A DNA stretch of 64,000 bases from Streptomyces uncialis (GTDB lineage: Bacteria > Actinomycetota > Actinomycetes > Streptomycetales > Streptomycetaceae). Within the stretch, counting starts at the first letter, position 1. Every line of letters begins with the position of its first letter. The stretch is from the NCBI RefSeq assembly GCF_036250755.1, contig NZ_CP109583.1:4650001-4714000 (forward strand). The letters run 5' to 3'. The notes under the pieces were generated by a model. It saw only the letters and a list, made by a program, of their open reading frames with translations, had not been told where the DNA came from and did not search any database. Below are positions 26,054 through 34,773 of this stretch, piece after piece. The translations under genes and the position numbers were made by a program.

Positions 26054-26848
26054 ATGAACGACCGTGTCGGCTGGAACGAACTGCCCCTCAGCCTGCGCAC
26101 GTTGATCGAGATGGCCGCCGGTCAGGTGATCCGGGCCGACTCCGTCGCTGACGGGCTCAACTGCTCGCTCGCCGCGCGGGTCGACACCGTCGGGGGCGGA
26201 CGGCTGTTCCTCAAAGGGGTACGGGACGACGACCCGGCGCAAGTAGCCGCGCTCGCCTGCGAGGACTCGCTGAACGAGCATGTCACCGGAGTCAGCCCGC
26301 CCGTGCTGTACCGGTTCCGGGCGGAGGGCTGGTACTGCCTCGCGTTCGGCTTCGTGGACGGGAGGTACGCCGACCTGGGGACCGGGTCGAAGGACCTCGG
26401 CGCGGTGGCCGCAGCGCTTCGGGGGCTGCCCGCCGTGCCCGTGCCCGGACTCCCCGTACCGGACCTCGCGGATCGGTTCGCCGGTCGTCTCGACCGCACG
26501 GAGTCCGCCTCGTTGAAGGGCCGTTGCCTTCTGCACACGGACCTGAATCCGCACAACATCCTGATCGACGGCCGTACCTCTGCCGCCTGGTTCCTGGACT
26601 GGGCCATGCCCGCCGTCGGACCGCCCTGGGTGGACCCCGCGTACGTCGCCGTCCGGCTCATGGAGTGCGGGCAGCCGGCCGGGGACGCGCTCGCCTGGCT
26701 GTCCGGCTTCACGAGCTGGCGGGACGCCGACCCCCTCGCCGTCAAGGCGTTCGTGGACGGGACCTGCCGGGAGTGGACCGCCCGCATCGGTGAACCGGAC
26801 GCCACGCCCAGCAACGAGCGCTACCAAGCGCTGCTCAGCGGTATCTAG
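26054..26848 (+). CDS. Aminoglycoside-phosphotransferase-like kinase
   Basis: A 264-residue protein-kinase-fold enzyme. The catalytic loop is LHTDLNPHNILID (H-x-D-x4-N), followed by FLDWAMPAVGPPWVDPAYV, with the metal Asp in the DFG-equivalent position. The N-lobe has RLFLKGVR with a candidate ATP-binding Lys. The closest general class is APH/choline-kinase-like enzymes of small substrates; the substrate is unknown. GGAAGGAAC lies upstream of ATG 26054. It appears to be in one operon with the small genes on either side. Confidence 0.82.
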   Translation: MNDRVGWNELPLSLRTLIEMAAGQVIRADSVADGLNCSLAARVDTVGGGRLFLKGVRDDDPAQVAALACEDSLNEHVTGVSPPVLYRFRAEGWYCLAFGFVDGRYADLGTGSKDLGAVAAALRGLPAVPVPGLPVPDLADRFAGRLDRTESASLKGRCLLHTDLNPHNILIDGRTSAAWFLDWAMPAVGPPWVDPAYVAVRLMECGQPAGDALAWLSGFTSWRDADPLAVKAFVDGTCREWTARIGEPDATPSNERYQALLSGI

Positions 26849-26964
26849 CCGCACCACGAGTGCGGGCCGACCCGGCCCGTGCCCGAAGACAGATCACCCC
26901 GACGGACCGTTGCAGCGTTCCGCCGGGGCTGGCCGAACCAGCCTCCAAGGAGCTGACCCGACGT

Positions 26965-27285
26965 ATGCGTGACTCTATCCTCCATGCCCTTTTGCGGGTG
27001 CTGGACCTTCTCCCGTGGACCCGGCGCAGGAAGCCCGGACGGCACTCCGCCGCGCACCTCGACCACGACCCCGTTCACCCCGTCCCGGACGAGGTCCCTT
27101 GCAGCGCGTGGGCCAAGCCGTGGCCGGGGATCAGCTCCCGTCAGGCCCGTGCGGTGTTCCTCGCGGACGCGGAGCTCGATCTCACCCCTGACCAGCGGGA
27201 ACGCCGGTGGGCCGCCGCCTTCGCGGAGCTCGGGGTCGACTATCCGTACGCGTACCCCGGCGACCACTTCTCGGCCGTCGGATGA
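26965..27285 (+). CDS. Hypothetical protein
   Basis: A 106-residue protein: RDSILHALLRVLDLLPWTRR, DEVPCSAWAKPWPGISSRQA, RAVFLADAELDLTPDQRERR and WAAAFAELGVDYPYAYPGDH. Similar small proteins occur beside phosphotransferase and XRE genes in Streptomyces, but no function is known to me. CAAGGAGCTGA precedes ATG 26965. Its stop overlaps the next start (ATGA). Confidence 0.72.
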   Translation: MRDSILHALLRVLDLLPWTRRRKPGRHSAAHLDHDPVHPVPDEVPCSAWAKPWPGISSRQARAVFLADAELDLTPDQRERRWAAAFAELGVDYPYAYPGDHFSAVG

Positions 27286-27506
27286 GCGGGCGGACCCTGT
27301 GGTTCCCGGAGAGCGCGCCGGACGTCCTCGAAGCGGATTGTTCCGGCTGCGGGCGGAGGACCATGGCGGCCGTCGCCGTCGGGTGCGGGGGCCCCTCGCG
27401 GGGTGGCGCCGGGTTGCGGTACGTGTGCCCGGAGTGCACGACTGACGCGGTGCCGCTTGCCGTACCGGAGGAGTTCCCAGCGGGTCGCCTTCGCTTGCGC
27501 TTCTGA
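27282..27506 (+). CDS. Small zinc-ribbon-like protein
   Basis: A 74-residue protein with two knuckles, CSGC and CPEC, spaced as in a zinc ribbon. It is translationally coupled to the previous gene. Its last residues (GRLRLRF) are encoded inside a copy of the dispersed repeat also found near 37208-37230 in reverse orientation, so its 3' end may have been formed by repeat insertion. Confidence 0.7.
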   Translation: MSGRTLWFPESAPDVLEADCSGCGRRTMAAVAVGCGGPSRGGAGLRYVCPECTTDAVPLAVPEEFPAGRLRLRF

Positions 27507-27548
27507 GGTCTGTTCGGGTGGGCGTGCTTGTTCCCGTTCGGGTCGGAC

Positions 27549-27619
27549 GGGGGTGCGCGGTTCCCCGCGCCCCTGGGTTACCTGTGCTGGGCCTACTTGT
27601 TCCAGCACAAGTACTTCGC
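27549..27619. repeat. Left part of a ~68-bp repeat array, interrupted by a transposon
   Basis: GGGGGTGCGCGGTTCC starts the unit and TACTTCG ends it at 27619. The same unit, in the same orientation, continues at 31262 on the other side of the transposon. Confidence 0.8.
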
Positions 27620-27666
27620 TTGATCCTTAACCTCCCGGTCGCTGTCGGGACGTTAAGGATCAAGCT
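27619..27666. repeat. 48-bp palindrome at the transposon left end
   Basis: GCTTGATCCTTAAC and its reverse complement GTTAAGGATCAAGC enclose matching TCCCG/CGGGA and an 8-nt loop. It therefore holds a second, inward-facing copy of the terminal repeat 34 bp inside the left end. Confidence 0.9.
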
Positions 27667-27945
27667 GTGAGAGCCGGGTGGGCCTGCGCGGCTTTCTGCC
27701 AGTGGGCGATGGCCGGGCTTTGTGGTGGCGGACTATTTTTCGAGCACTTGCCTGCGGCCGGTCTACGCAACGTGGCAGGATCGGCGCGGAGGGTTACCCA
27801 GTGGTGGGCCGGTGGTGTGTGGTCCGCGTCGTCGTGCCGCCAGGGCCCCACCGTGTTCGGTACGACCGCGCCGGTGTGGGATGCCCAGGGGGCCGTTCGG
27901 CTCCCGACCGCGGCGGCGCGTCCAGCCTGGAAGGGTGACGTGCGC

Positions 27946-29601
27946 ATGTCGTCAACAGCTCCTCCCCGCCCCCGCGCCTCGCGGTTCCGCCACAGATTAA
28001 CGGCCCTGACCGGTTCCTTCGCCCTCGCCGTCACCGGGCTGGTCGCCCTGGCCGCCGGTCCCGCGGCCGCCGCGCCGCCCACCGTGATCGCCACCGTGAA
28101 CACCGGCTCCAGCGCCGACACGGTCGTGGTCGCACCGGACGGGAACACCGTCTACGTCGGCAACGCCGGCCAGAGCAGAATCAACACTCTGGACACCGCG
28201 ACCGACACGGTCACCAGCACGTTCTCCTCCGGCGGACCCGGCCCCTTCGGCCTGGCGGTGAATCCCGCGGGCACCGTGCTGTACTCCACCGACATCGACG
28301 GCGACAGCGTGCACGTGATCGATGCCGCCAACCAGACGGTGACCGCCACCGTCCCGGTCGGCGTGGACCCGCAGGGTGTCGTGGTCACCCCGGACGGCAG
28401 CCGGGCGTACGTCGCGAACAACAGCGACTCAAGCGTCAGCGTCATCGACACCGCCACCAACACCGTCACCGCCACCGTCGCGGTGGGCACCTTCCCGTAC
28501 GGGGCGGCGGTCACCTCCGACGGGAGCCGGGTCTACGTCTCCGCGCAGGACCACGTCAGTGTCATCGACACCGCGACGAACACCGTCACCGCCACCATCG
28601 CGGCGACGGGAAGCCTGCGGGGCATCGTGGTGAGCCCCGACGGCACGAAGGTCTACGCCGCCAGCTCCTTCGGCGACGGGTCCGTCGTGGTCATCAACAC
28701 CGCGACGAACACCGTCAGCTCGACCATCGCGGCCTCCTCCGACACCGGAGCTCTGGCGGTCAGCCCCGACGGCACCCGCCTCTACACCGGCTCGTACGGC
28801 GCGGTCAACGTCATCGACGTGGCCACCGCCACCGTGGACTCCAGCGTCGCGACCAACTACGTCTACGCCCTGGCCGTCAACGCGGACGGCACGCGCCTGT
28901 ACGCCGGCAACGGGGACAACGTCACCGTCCTGGGTGTGGCACCACCGGTGGCAGCCCCGGCGGTGACCGGCATCAGCCCCTCCAGCGGGACCACCGCCGG
29001 CGGCACCAGCGTGACGATCACCGGCACCGACCTGAACGGCGCCACCAACATCGACTTCGGCGGCACCCCCGCCACCGGCATCTCCTGCACCGCGACCTCC
29101 TGCGCCGCCACCTCACCCGCCCACGCCGCGGGCACCGTGCACGTGAGGGTCACCACCCCCGGCGGCACCAGCCCCGCCACCACGGCCGACCAGTTCACCT
29201 ACAACGCCCTGGCCGCCGACATCGACGTGAACGTCGCCGGACAGCCGCACCTGGGCATCCTGGTCCCCTACCTGACCTACACCCTCACCGCCCACAACAC
29301 CGGCCCCAACGCCGTCACCTCCGCCACCGTGAAGGCAACTCTGCCCCCGGGCGCCGTGGCGACGAACCTGTCCACCGGATGCACCACCAGCACAGGCACT
29401 GTGACCTGCACCTACGGCGCCATCGCCAACGGAGCCAGCACCAACAAGTCCTTCCGCGTCCCGCTCCACCTGCTCTCACTCGGCCAGGTGACCGTCACCG
29501 GAACCCGCACCGCCTCCGCACCCACCGACAACAACCCGGCCAACGACAGCGCGTCCGCGACCTGCACCGTCGTCTCCGTCATCCTCGCCACCTGCCCGTA
29601 A
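27946..29601 (+). CDS. Secreted YVTN beta-propeller / IPT / DUF11 protein
   Basis: A 551-residue protein with a long signal peptide (RLTALTGSFALAVTGLVALAAGPAAAA). Residues ~45-325 contain about seven YVTN-type blades (repeating VVVTPDGSRAYVANNSD, VSVIDTATNTVTATV). Residues ~330-415 form an IPT/TIG domain (VTGISPSSGTTAGGTSVTIT), and ~420-540 a DUF11-like domain (YTLTAHNTGPNAVTSATVKA). The product is likely extracellular and may bind polymers or surfaces. No sortase signal or anchor is seen. It lies inside the transposon as an apparent passenger. ATG 27946 opens the signal peptide. Confidence 0.85.
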   Translation: MSSTAPPRPRASRFRHRLTALTGSFALAVTGLVALAAGPAAAAPPTVIATVNTGSSADTVVVAPDGNTVYVGNAGQSRINTLDTATDTVTSTFSSGGPGPFGLAVNPAGTVLYSTDIDGDSVHVIDAANQTVTATVPVGVDPQGVVVTPDGSRAYVANNSDSSVSVIDTATNTVTATVAVGTFPYGAAVTSDGSRVYVSAQDHVSVIDTATNTVTATIAATGSLRGIVVSPDGTKVYAASSFGDGSVVVINTATNTVSSTIAASSDTGALAVSPDGTRLYTGSYGAVNVIDVATATVDSSVATNYVYALAVNADGTRLYAGNGDNVTVLGVAPPVAAPAVTGISPSSGTTAGGTSVTITGTDLNGATNIDFGGTPATGISCTATSCAATSPAHAAGTVHVRVTTPGGTSPATTADQFTYNALAADIDVNVAGQPHLGILVPYLTYTLTAHNTGPNAVTSATVKATLPPGAVATNLSTGCTTSTGTVTCTYGAIANGASTNKSFRVPLHLLSLGQVTVTGTRTASAPTDNNPANDSASATCTVVSVILATCP

Positions 29602-29813
29602 CCCCCGCCCACGCGCCTGGTGGCCCGGCACGGATGTGCCCGGCCACCAGGCGCTCTGCGCACTGCTGCGACGGGGGAGACGCTCAGCTCGACCCCTATC
29701 GGTTTGCCTGGTTATGCGGTCACCCGTTGGGGTGATCGCAGGGTATGGGGGCGTCCCTCCTCGTGATCCTGAACTCTGCAACGAGAGCAGGTAGTTCACG
29801 AGGGAGACCTGGG

Positions 29814-31253
29814 ATGAGCGTGCTGGAGCCAGCCTGCGTGGAAAGGGAATTCGCCGAACTGTCCCGCTTCCGGACAGCCTTCTACGGGTGTCTGTCCACG
29901 CGGGCGGACGCGTTCTTCGAGCTGACCGACGCGCTGCTGTGCGCGGACGGGCCCGTGAGGACGCCGGTGGAACTGTCGCTGACCGCTGAACATCGCCGTG
30001 GCTACGGATCGTTGTACGGCGCGCTCAACCACGGCCGCCTGGACACCGACCAACTACGGGATTTGCTGGCGTCCCTGCCCTTGCCGCGTTTCGACGGGCG
30101 CCTCGTGCTCACCGTGGACGTCTCCCCGTGGCTGCGCTCGGACGCCGCCTGTGCGCCGGAACGCCTCTTCTGCCACGTCCATGGCCGTTCCCGGCAGGCC
30201 GCGCAGATCATCCCGGGCTGGCCGTACTCCTTCGTCGCCGCGCTCACCCCGGACCGCACCTCCTGGACCCAGGTCTTGGACGTGGTGAGGCTCGGGCCCG
30301 CCGACGACGCCGCAGCTGTCACCGCCCACCAGCTCCGCAGTGTGGCCGAGCGCCTCATCACGGTCGGCCAGTGGCAGCCGGGCGACCGGGACATGCTGAT
30401 CGTGATGGACGCCGGCTACGACGTCATGCGGCTGGCCTGGTTGCTGCGGGACCTGCCTGTCGAACTGGTCGGCCGACTGCGCTCGGACCGCAACCTACGG
30501 CTCCCGAAACCCCCACGCGTCCATGACCCCCGGGGCGGAGGGCCACCGCGCCACGGCAAGGAGTTCCGCCTCGCCCACCCGCAGACCTGGCCCAAGCCGT
30601 CCGTCATCACGGTCAACGACACCCCCCGCTACGGCACAGCCGAAGCCCAAGCGTGGGACCGACTTCACCCCCGCCTCCAGCAACGTTCCGCCTGGATCGA
30701 CCACGACAACGAACTCCCCGTCATCGAAGGCACCCTGATCCGCCTGAACGTCGATCACCTGCCGCGCGACCGCGAAGCACCGCCGGTATGGCTGTGGTCC
30801 TCAGCCACCGGCGCCACCCCGGACGACGTCGACTTCATCTGGTCGTCCTACCTGCGCAGATTCGATCTTGAGCACACATTTCGCCTGTTCAAACAGTCCC
30901 TCGGCTGGGCCCGGCCGCGGATGCGTGACCCGCACGCAGCGGACCGCTGGACCTGGCTTGTCGTCGTCGCACACACCCAGCTCCGCCTTGCCGCACCGCT
31001 GACCATCGACCAGCGCAAGCCCTGGGAGAAGGCCACCCGGCCCGGCACCGCCCTCACTCCCACCCGCGTCCGGCGCGGGTTCCGGCACCTGCGACCCCAC
31101 TTGCCGTGCCCGGCCCGGGTGCCCAAACCCAGCCGGGCAGGCCCCGGACGCCCACCCGGCTCCAAGAACCGGCACCCCGCCACCCACCAGGACGTGGGCA
31201 AAACCATCAAACGACCCAGCACCCTCTACGAACGTGACCGGGCGAGACCTTAA
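29814..31253 (+). CDS. DDE transposase (IS4/IS701-like)
   Basis: A 479-residue transposase. The likely catalytic Asp residues are in LVLTVDVSPWLR and MLIVMDAGYDVMRL, and the Glu is in RRFDLEHTFRLFKQSLGW, which contains the Y/F-x2-R-x3-E-like signature of IS4-related enzymes. The frame is intact from ATG 29814 (GAGGGAGACC upstream) to the stop in the right terminal repeat, so the element may still be active. Confidence 0.88.
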   Translation: MSVLEPACVEREFAELSRFRTAFYGCLSTRADAFFELTDALLCADGPVRTPVELSLTAEHRRGYGSLYGALNHGRLDTDQLRDLLASLPLPRFDGRLVLTVDVSPWLRSDAACAPERLFCHVHGRSRQAAQIIPGWPYSFVAALTPDRTSWTQVLDVVRLGPADDAAAVTAHQLRSVAERLITVGQWQPGDRDMLIVMDAGYDVMRLAWLLRDLPVELVGRLRSDRNLRLPKPPRVHDPRGGGPPRHGKEFRLAHPQTWPKPSVITVNDTPRYGTAEAQAWDRLHPRLQQRSAWIDHDNELPVIEGTLIRLNVDHLPRDREAPPVWLWSSATGATPDDVDFIWSSYLRRFDLEHTFRLFKQSLGWARPRMRDPHAADRWTWLVVVAHTQLRLAAPLTIDQRKPWEKATRPGTALTPTRVRRGFRHLRPHLPCPARVPKPSRAGPGRPPGSKNRHPATHQDVGKTIKRPSTLYERDRARP

Positions 31254-31261
31254 GGATCAAG

Positions 31262-31475
31262 CTTCGGGGGTGCGCGGTTCCTCGCGCCCCTGGGGTTCCC
31301 CACCTGGACGTACCTGTTCCCGTGCGGTACTTCGGGGGTGCGCGGTTCCTCGCGCCCCTGGGTTACCTGTGCTGGGCGTACCTGTTCCCGTGCGGGTACT
31401 TCGGGGGGGCGCGGTTCCTCGCGGCCCTGGGGATCCACACCTGGGCGTACCTGTTCCTGTGCGGTACTTCGGGGG
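31262..31475. repeat. Array of ~68-bp hairpin-containing repeats
   Basis: CTTCGGGGG starts recur at 31262, 31330, 31399 and 31467 (spacing 68, 69 and 68 bp). Each unit holds the near-palindromic GGGGTGCGCGGTTCCTCGC / GCGCCCC hairpin and CGTACCTGTTCC. A fourth unit lies left of the transposon. Confidence 0.9.
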
Positions 31476-31480
31476 GCTCG

Positions 31481-31945
31481 TCAGGTGACGGTGCGGCGGT
31501 AGATCTGGCGGGAACCGCCTTCCGGTCCCGGGTCGGCGGCCTCGGCAGGGGCGAAGCCCAGGCGCTCGTAGAAGACACGCGCGCCGCTGGCGACAGCACC
31601 GGGGTGATCCGCCCCGAAGGTGACCACCTCGATGCTGCCCGGCCCCCGCACCCACCTGCGCGTCGCGTCCGACATCAGCGCCCGACCGACGCCCTTACCC
31701 CGCGCCTGCTCCGAGATGACAAGCCAGTGGACGTGGTGGGTCGACGCCTCCGCACCGAACAGCAGCCCGCCGAGGAGTTCCGGCCCCGACGAAACAGCGA
31801 CGAGCGCCCTGGACCGACGTATGTGCTCGCGCACAGCGTCATGGAAGCCCACCTCCTCGACCATCGGACCGAACCAGTGCTCTACCTGGGCCGCCAGGCC
31901 GAGGAAGCCCGGGAAGTCCTCATCTCCCGCAAGTCTGACGATCAT
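31481..31945 (-). CDS. GNAT-family N-acetyltransferase
   Basis: A 154-residue single GNAT domain. The acetyl-CoA-binding motif A is VHWLVISEQARGKGVGRALM (Q/R-x2-G-x-G/A); FYERLGFAPAEA is the C-terminal motif. The substrate is unknown. It is convergent with the repeat array, which starts 6 bp after its stop on the other strand. Confidence 0.9.
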   Translation of the reverse strand: MIVRLAGDEDFPGFLGLAAQVEHWFGPMVEEVGFHDAVREHIRRSRALVAVSSGPELLGGLLFGAEASTHHVHWLVISEQARGKGVGRALMSDATRRWVRGPGSIEVVTFGADHPGAVASGARVFYERLGFAPAEAADPGPEGGSRQIYRRTVT

Positions 31946-31990
31946 CCGGGCAGTCTGGCATGACCAAGCGCAACGACGCCGGGTACGGCA

Positions 31991-32481
31991 TCAGGAGGAC
32001 TGCACACCCTCGACGTTGGCGACCATCCTGCGCAGCACCTTGAGCGCGGCCACGTACTCCTCGTCGCTGATGCCCTCGTGGACCACGCCGCGCAGCTCGG
32101 TCGCCAGCTCGCGCAACCGCGCCCTCGCGGCCTCCCCGGCGTCGGTGAGCTGGAGGCGCTGCCCGGCGTCGGTCCTGAGCCAGCCGCGGTGGATCAACTG
32201 GTCTATGACACGAGCGATCTCGTGCGGTCCGTCCGCGAGGGGCGTCAGCTGGGTGACGACCTTTCACGGCCCGGCGCGGCGGGACCACCGTTGACCCGGT
32301 TGAGCACCCAGTACTGCGGCTGCGTGACGTCGATCCTGGCCATGGCGTCCCGCAGCTTCCGGGTAACGGCCTTATGGGCGAGGCCACTCCAGTACCCGAT
32401 GGGCTGCGTGGCCAGCATGTCGTCGGTGGCGGCCGGATCAGCCGGCGCCTGGTCGGTGGCGTTCTCGGTCAGCGGTCTCAT
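31991..32481 (-). pseudogene. MarR-family regulator, frameshifted
   Basis: From ATG 32481 the frame encodes MRPLTENATD and IGYWSGLAHKAVTRKLRDAM, then ARIDVTQPQYWVLNRVNGG, which is the MarR dimerisation helix and first HTH part. Near 32263 the frame is lost and ends at a TGA. The -1/+2 frame continues as VVTQLTPLADGPHEIARVID, then QLIHRGWLRTDAGQRLQLTD, the recognition helix, wing and C-terminal helix, to 31991. A one- or two-base indel at GAAAGG explains it. Either a pseudogene or a sequencing error. Confidence 0.8.
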
Positions 32482-32704
32482 GCGCGCGACGCTATATCCC
32501 CCACCAGACCACCCGTCCGACGGTCCCAACCCCGTCCCCGCGCCGTTGAACCCCCCTCCCCGTGCACTCGCCCGGCTACGGAAGGGGGTGGGCGGGAATC
32601 TGGGGGTTGAGGAACATCGGAACGAAAACCGGCGCTAAGCCTCGATCGGCCCTGGTGGGCGGCTGACGGGGCGTCGGTCGCGGGGCCGGTCTGAGGTCTT
32701 CCCC

Positions 32705-32796
32705 CAGATAACGCCCTATTATCTGCGGCACCGGGATGTGTCACCTGCGGCGACGTCCCCGGGCCGCTGCGCGAAGCGGCCCTGTTATCTGTGGCA
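32705..32796. other. Putative tyrosine-recombinase resolution site
   Basis: CAGATAA (32705-32711) and TTATCTG (32719-32725) form an inverted pair with a 7-bp spacer. A third copy, TTATCTGTGGCA, lies in direct orientation at 32785-32796. An inverted core plus an accessory direct repeat just upstream of a tyrosine recombinase resembles the internal recombination sites of Tn4430-type Tn3 transposons. A 6-bp-arm hairpin (GCCGCT/AGCGGC) lies at 32763-32780. Confidence 0.5.
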
Positions 32797-32807
32797 AAGG
32801 GGAAGCG

Positions 32808-33779
32808 GTGCCCGCCGTCGTACAACTGCCCGTCGGGAAGGCGCTCACGGTCCGCGCCGCGGCCGACGTCTTCCTGGACTCGCTCGGCAACCCGAACACG
32901 GTCCGGAGCTACGGGGCCGGGGTGGGCAAGACCGCCGAGCGGATCGGCGAGGGCCGGCCGCTGGCGTCGGTCGCGGACGACGAGATCGGCGAGGCCCTGG
33001 AGGTGCTGTGGGGCCGGTCCGCGGTGAACACCTGGAACGCGCGCCGGGCATCGGTCCTGTCCTGGCTGGGCTGGTGCGGCGAGCGTGGGTACGACGGCCC
33101 GGCGGTCCCGGCCTGGGCGAAGCGGATGCCCCCGCCCGACTCGCAGACCCCGGCCCGGTCGAAGATGGTGGTCGACCGGCTGATCGCGCGCCGGGAGGTG
33201 CACCTGCGGGAGAAGACGCTGTGGCGGATGCTCTACGAGACCGCTGCCCGCGCCGAGGAGATTCTGGGCGTCAACGTCGAGGAGCTGGATCTCGCCGGGC
33301 GCCGGGCCCCGGTGAAGGCCAAGGGCTCCGCCGTCCGCCGCCGGGGCGGCCGGGGCCGCGAGGACTTCGTGCTGGAGACGGTCTACTGGGACGCCGGCAC
33401 CGCGCGGCTCCTGCCCCGGCTGATCAAGGGCCGCACCCGCGGGCCGGTGTTCGTCACCCACCGCCGCCCCGGACCCGGCAAGATGCTCTCAGCCCGGGAC
33501 GTCTGCCCAGACACCGGCCTAGCCCGCCTCTCCTACGGCCAGGCCCGCGCTCTGCTCGACCAGCACACCGCGCACGCGGGGCCGGGCACCGGCTGGGACC
33601 TGCACGAGTACCGCCACTCCGGCTTGACCCACCTCGGCGAGCAGGGTGCGTCGCTGCTGATGCTGATGGCCAAGTCCCGGCACAAGAAGGTCGAGAACGT
33701 CCGCCGGTACTTCAAACCCTCGGCGGCCGCCATCGCGGACGTCACCGCTCTGCTCGCGCCCGGGGACGCCCGCCGCTGA
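32808..33779 (+). CDS. Tyrosine recombinase / integrase
   Basis: A 323-residue site-specific recombinase. The N-terminal SAM-like core-binding domain occupies ~15-105. The catalytic domain has Arg148 ([11 protein letters not shown]), H-x-x-R as [15 protein letters not shown] (His266, Arg269), His292 and the nucleophile Tyr301 (NVRRYFKP). GTG 32808 is chosen for AAAGGGGAAGC. It may be the resolvase (TnpI-like) of the Tn3-type element whose broken transposase lies at 35670-36979. A prophage or ICE integrase is less likely, since no phage genes are near. Confidence 0.85.
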   Translation: MPAVVQLPVGKALTVRAAADVFLDSLGNPNTVRSYGAGVGKTAERIGEGRPLASVADDEIGEALEVLWGRSAVNTWNARRASVLSWLGWCGERGYDGPAVPAWAKRMPPPDSQTPARSKMVVDRLIARREVHLREKTLWRMLYETAARAEEILGVNVEELDLAGRRAPVKAKGSAVRRRGGRGREDFVLETVYWDAGTARLLPRLIKGRTRGPVFVTHRRPGPGKMLSARDVCPDTGLARLSYGQARALLDQHTAHAGPGTGWDLHEYRHSGLTHLGEQGASLLMLMAKSRHKKVENVRRYFKPSAAAIADVTALLAPGDARR

Positions 33780-34194
33780 CCCGCGCGCGGAGCGGTGCGC
33801 GCTGGTGTGCGCTCCAGCGCGCTCCCCGGCAGGGCTGTTCGTCCTGGTGGCGGGGCTGGTGAACTGGTTCACGGCCAGGCCCTGCGGTGCACCGCCCTTC
33901 ACGCCGACACCGGCTACCCGGTGACGGGCCACGGGCTGGCCGGAGGAGCGTGAACGTCGTGCGGTTGCCCCCTGACCCCCTGGACCTGCGGGACGTGCGT
34001 CGCCGTGTCGATGCGGTGCTGCAGGAGTTCCTCGACCACCAGGCTCTCCCGGGTCGTCCAGGCCCGCGCGTCCAGGAAAAGTCCAGCAGCGGCCCGGAGG
34101 GGCGGGCGTCCAGCCGGTGCGCCGCGGTCGACGGACTGCCCGGCACCGGCCCCTGGGTCACTCGGCCGGTGCGCGGGCCGAAGGGCCCGGTCGC
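33780..34194. other. Region with gene fragments, no intact gene
   Basis: At GTG 33950 (GGAGGAGC upstream) a + strand frame begins VNVVRLPPDPLDLRDVRRRV, then DAVLQEFLDHQALP, reminiscent of the N-terminus of polyprenyl diphosphate synthases, and then loses sense near 34045. A 23-bp stretch around 34049-34073 matches the Tn3-type transposase gene near 36577-36599. This looks like a recombination junction. Confidence 0.35.
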
Positions 34195-34773
34195 TCAGGT
34201 TCTGCCGGGTTTGCCCGTCGAGACCAGCAGGAGGACGGACGAGCCCGGTGCCACCGGTTCTGCGCCGCCCCGGGGGGCACTGCTGATCACCTGCCCGGCG
34301 GGAGCGTTCCAGTCCGTGTGCCGCATGATCGTGCAGCTCAGTCCGAGTCCGCGCAGCAGGCTTCCGGCCTGTTCGACCGGCATGCCGGCCAGGTCCGGCA
34401 GCGCGATGCCCGCTCCCGCGGTCCGCTCCTGCTCCTGTGTCGGAGTCGCATCGGCGCTTCCGCTCTTGGGGGTGCCGGTGGCGAGCGGGGTGCACGCCCC
34501 GTTCGCCGGTGGGGACAGGGACGGGGAGGCGCCGGGCGCGGGCGGCACGGGCTTCAGCGCGAAGAACCCCACCGTGGCGCACGCCAGCACGCAGCACGCC
34601 GCAGCGGTGCCGAGGAGCGCCCGGCGGGTGCGGCTGCGGCTGACGGATCGCTCGATCGCGGCCGCGTCGACGACCGGCGCCGCCGGCCCGTCGGCGAAGG
34701 AGGCCACCGCGGCACGCAGCTCGGCTTCGAGGCCCGGCTCGAACGGGGCCGGTCCGGACGACGTGTTCCTCAC
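34195..34773 (-). CDS. PASTA-domain membrane protein paired with ECF sigma factor
   Basis: A 192-residue protein: cytoplasmic N-terminus (~1-50, RSRTRRALL), one membrane segment (LGTAAACCVLACATVGFFAL), a Pro/Ser linker and one extracellular PASTA domain (~115-190: LPDLAGMPVEQAGSLLRGLG, APAGQVISSAPRGGAEPVAP). GTG 34773 overlaps the sigma-factor stop. The topology suits an anti-sigma or signal-input partner, but no zinc-anti-sigma motif is seen. Confidence 0.8.
   Translation of the reverse strand: MRNTSSGPAPFEPGLEAELRAAVASFADGPAAPVVDAAAIERSVSRSRTRRALLGTAAACCVLACATVGFFALKPVPPAPGASPSLSPPANGACTPLATGTPKSGSADATPTQEQERTAGAGIALPDLAGMPVEQAGSLLRGLGLSCTIMRHTDWNAPAGQVISSAPRGGAEPVAPGSSVLLLVSTGKPGRT

Larger units (their letters stand above)
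27620..31261 (+). mobile_element. 3.64-kb transposon carrying a beta-propeller gene and a transposase
   Basis: The 12-bp terminal inverted repeats are CTTGATCCTTAA (27620-27631) and TTAAGGATCAAG (31250-31261). They are flanked by a 5-bp direct duplication, CTTCG (27615-27619 and 31262-31266). Removing the element restores TACTTCGGGGGTGCGCGG, which is exactly the junction seen in the adjacent repeat array at ~31328-31345. Inside are a secreted beta-propeller gene and a DDE transposase whose stop codon lies in the right terminal repeat. A shorter IS with a left end at ~29764 (TGATCCTGAAC) is an alternative boundary. Confidence 0.75.

Noticed and set aside
29764..31261. Short IS with left end TGATCCTGAAC as the only element
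   Set aside because: The end match is weaker than the 12-bp repeat at 27620, and no target duplication fits; the 3.64-kb boundary has a 5-bp duplication and restores the repeat array. Kept as an alternative, not as the main call.
32738..33862. Second long + strand frame overlapping the tyrosine recombinase
   Set aside because: Arg/Gly/Pro-rich shadow frame without motifs.
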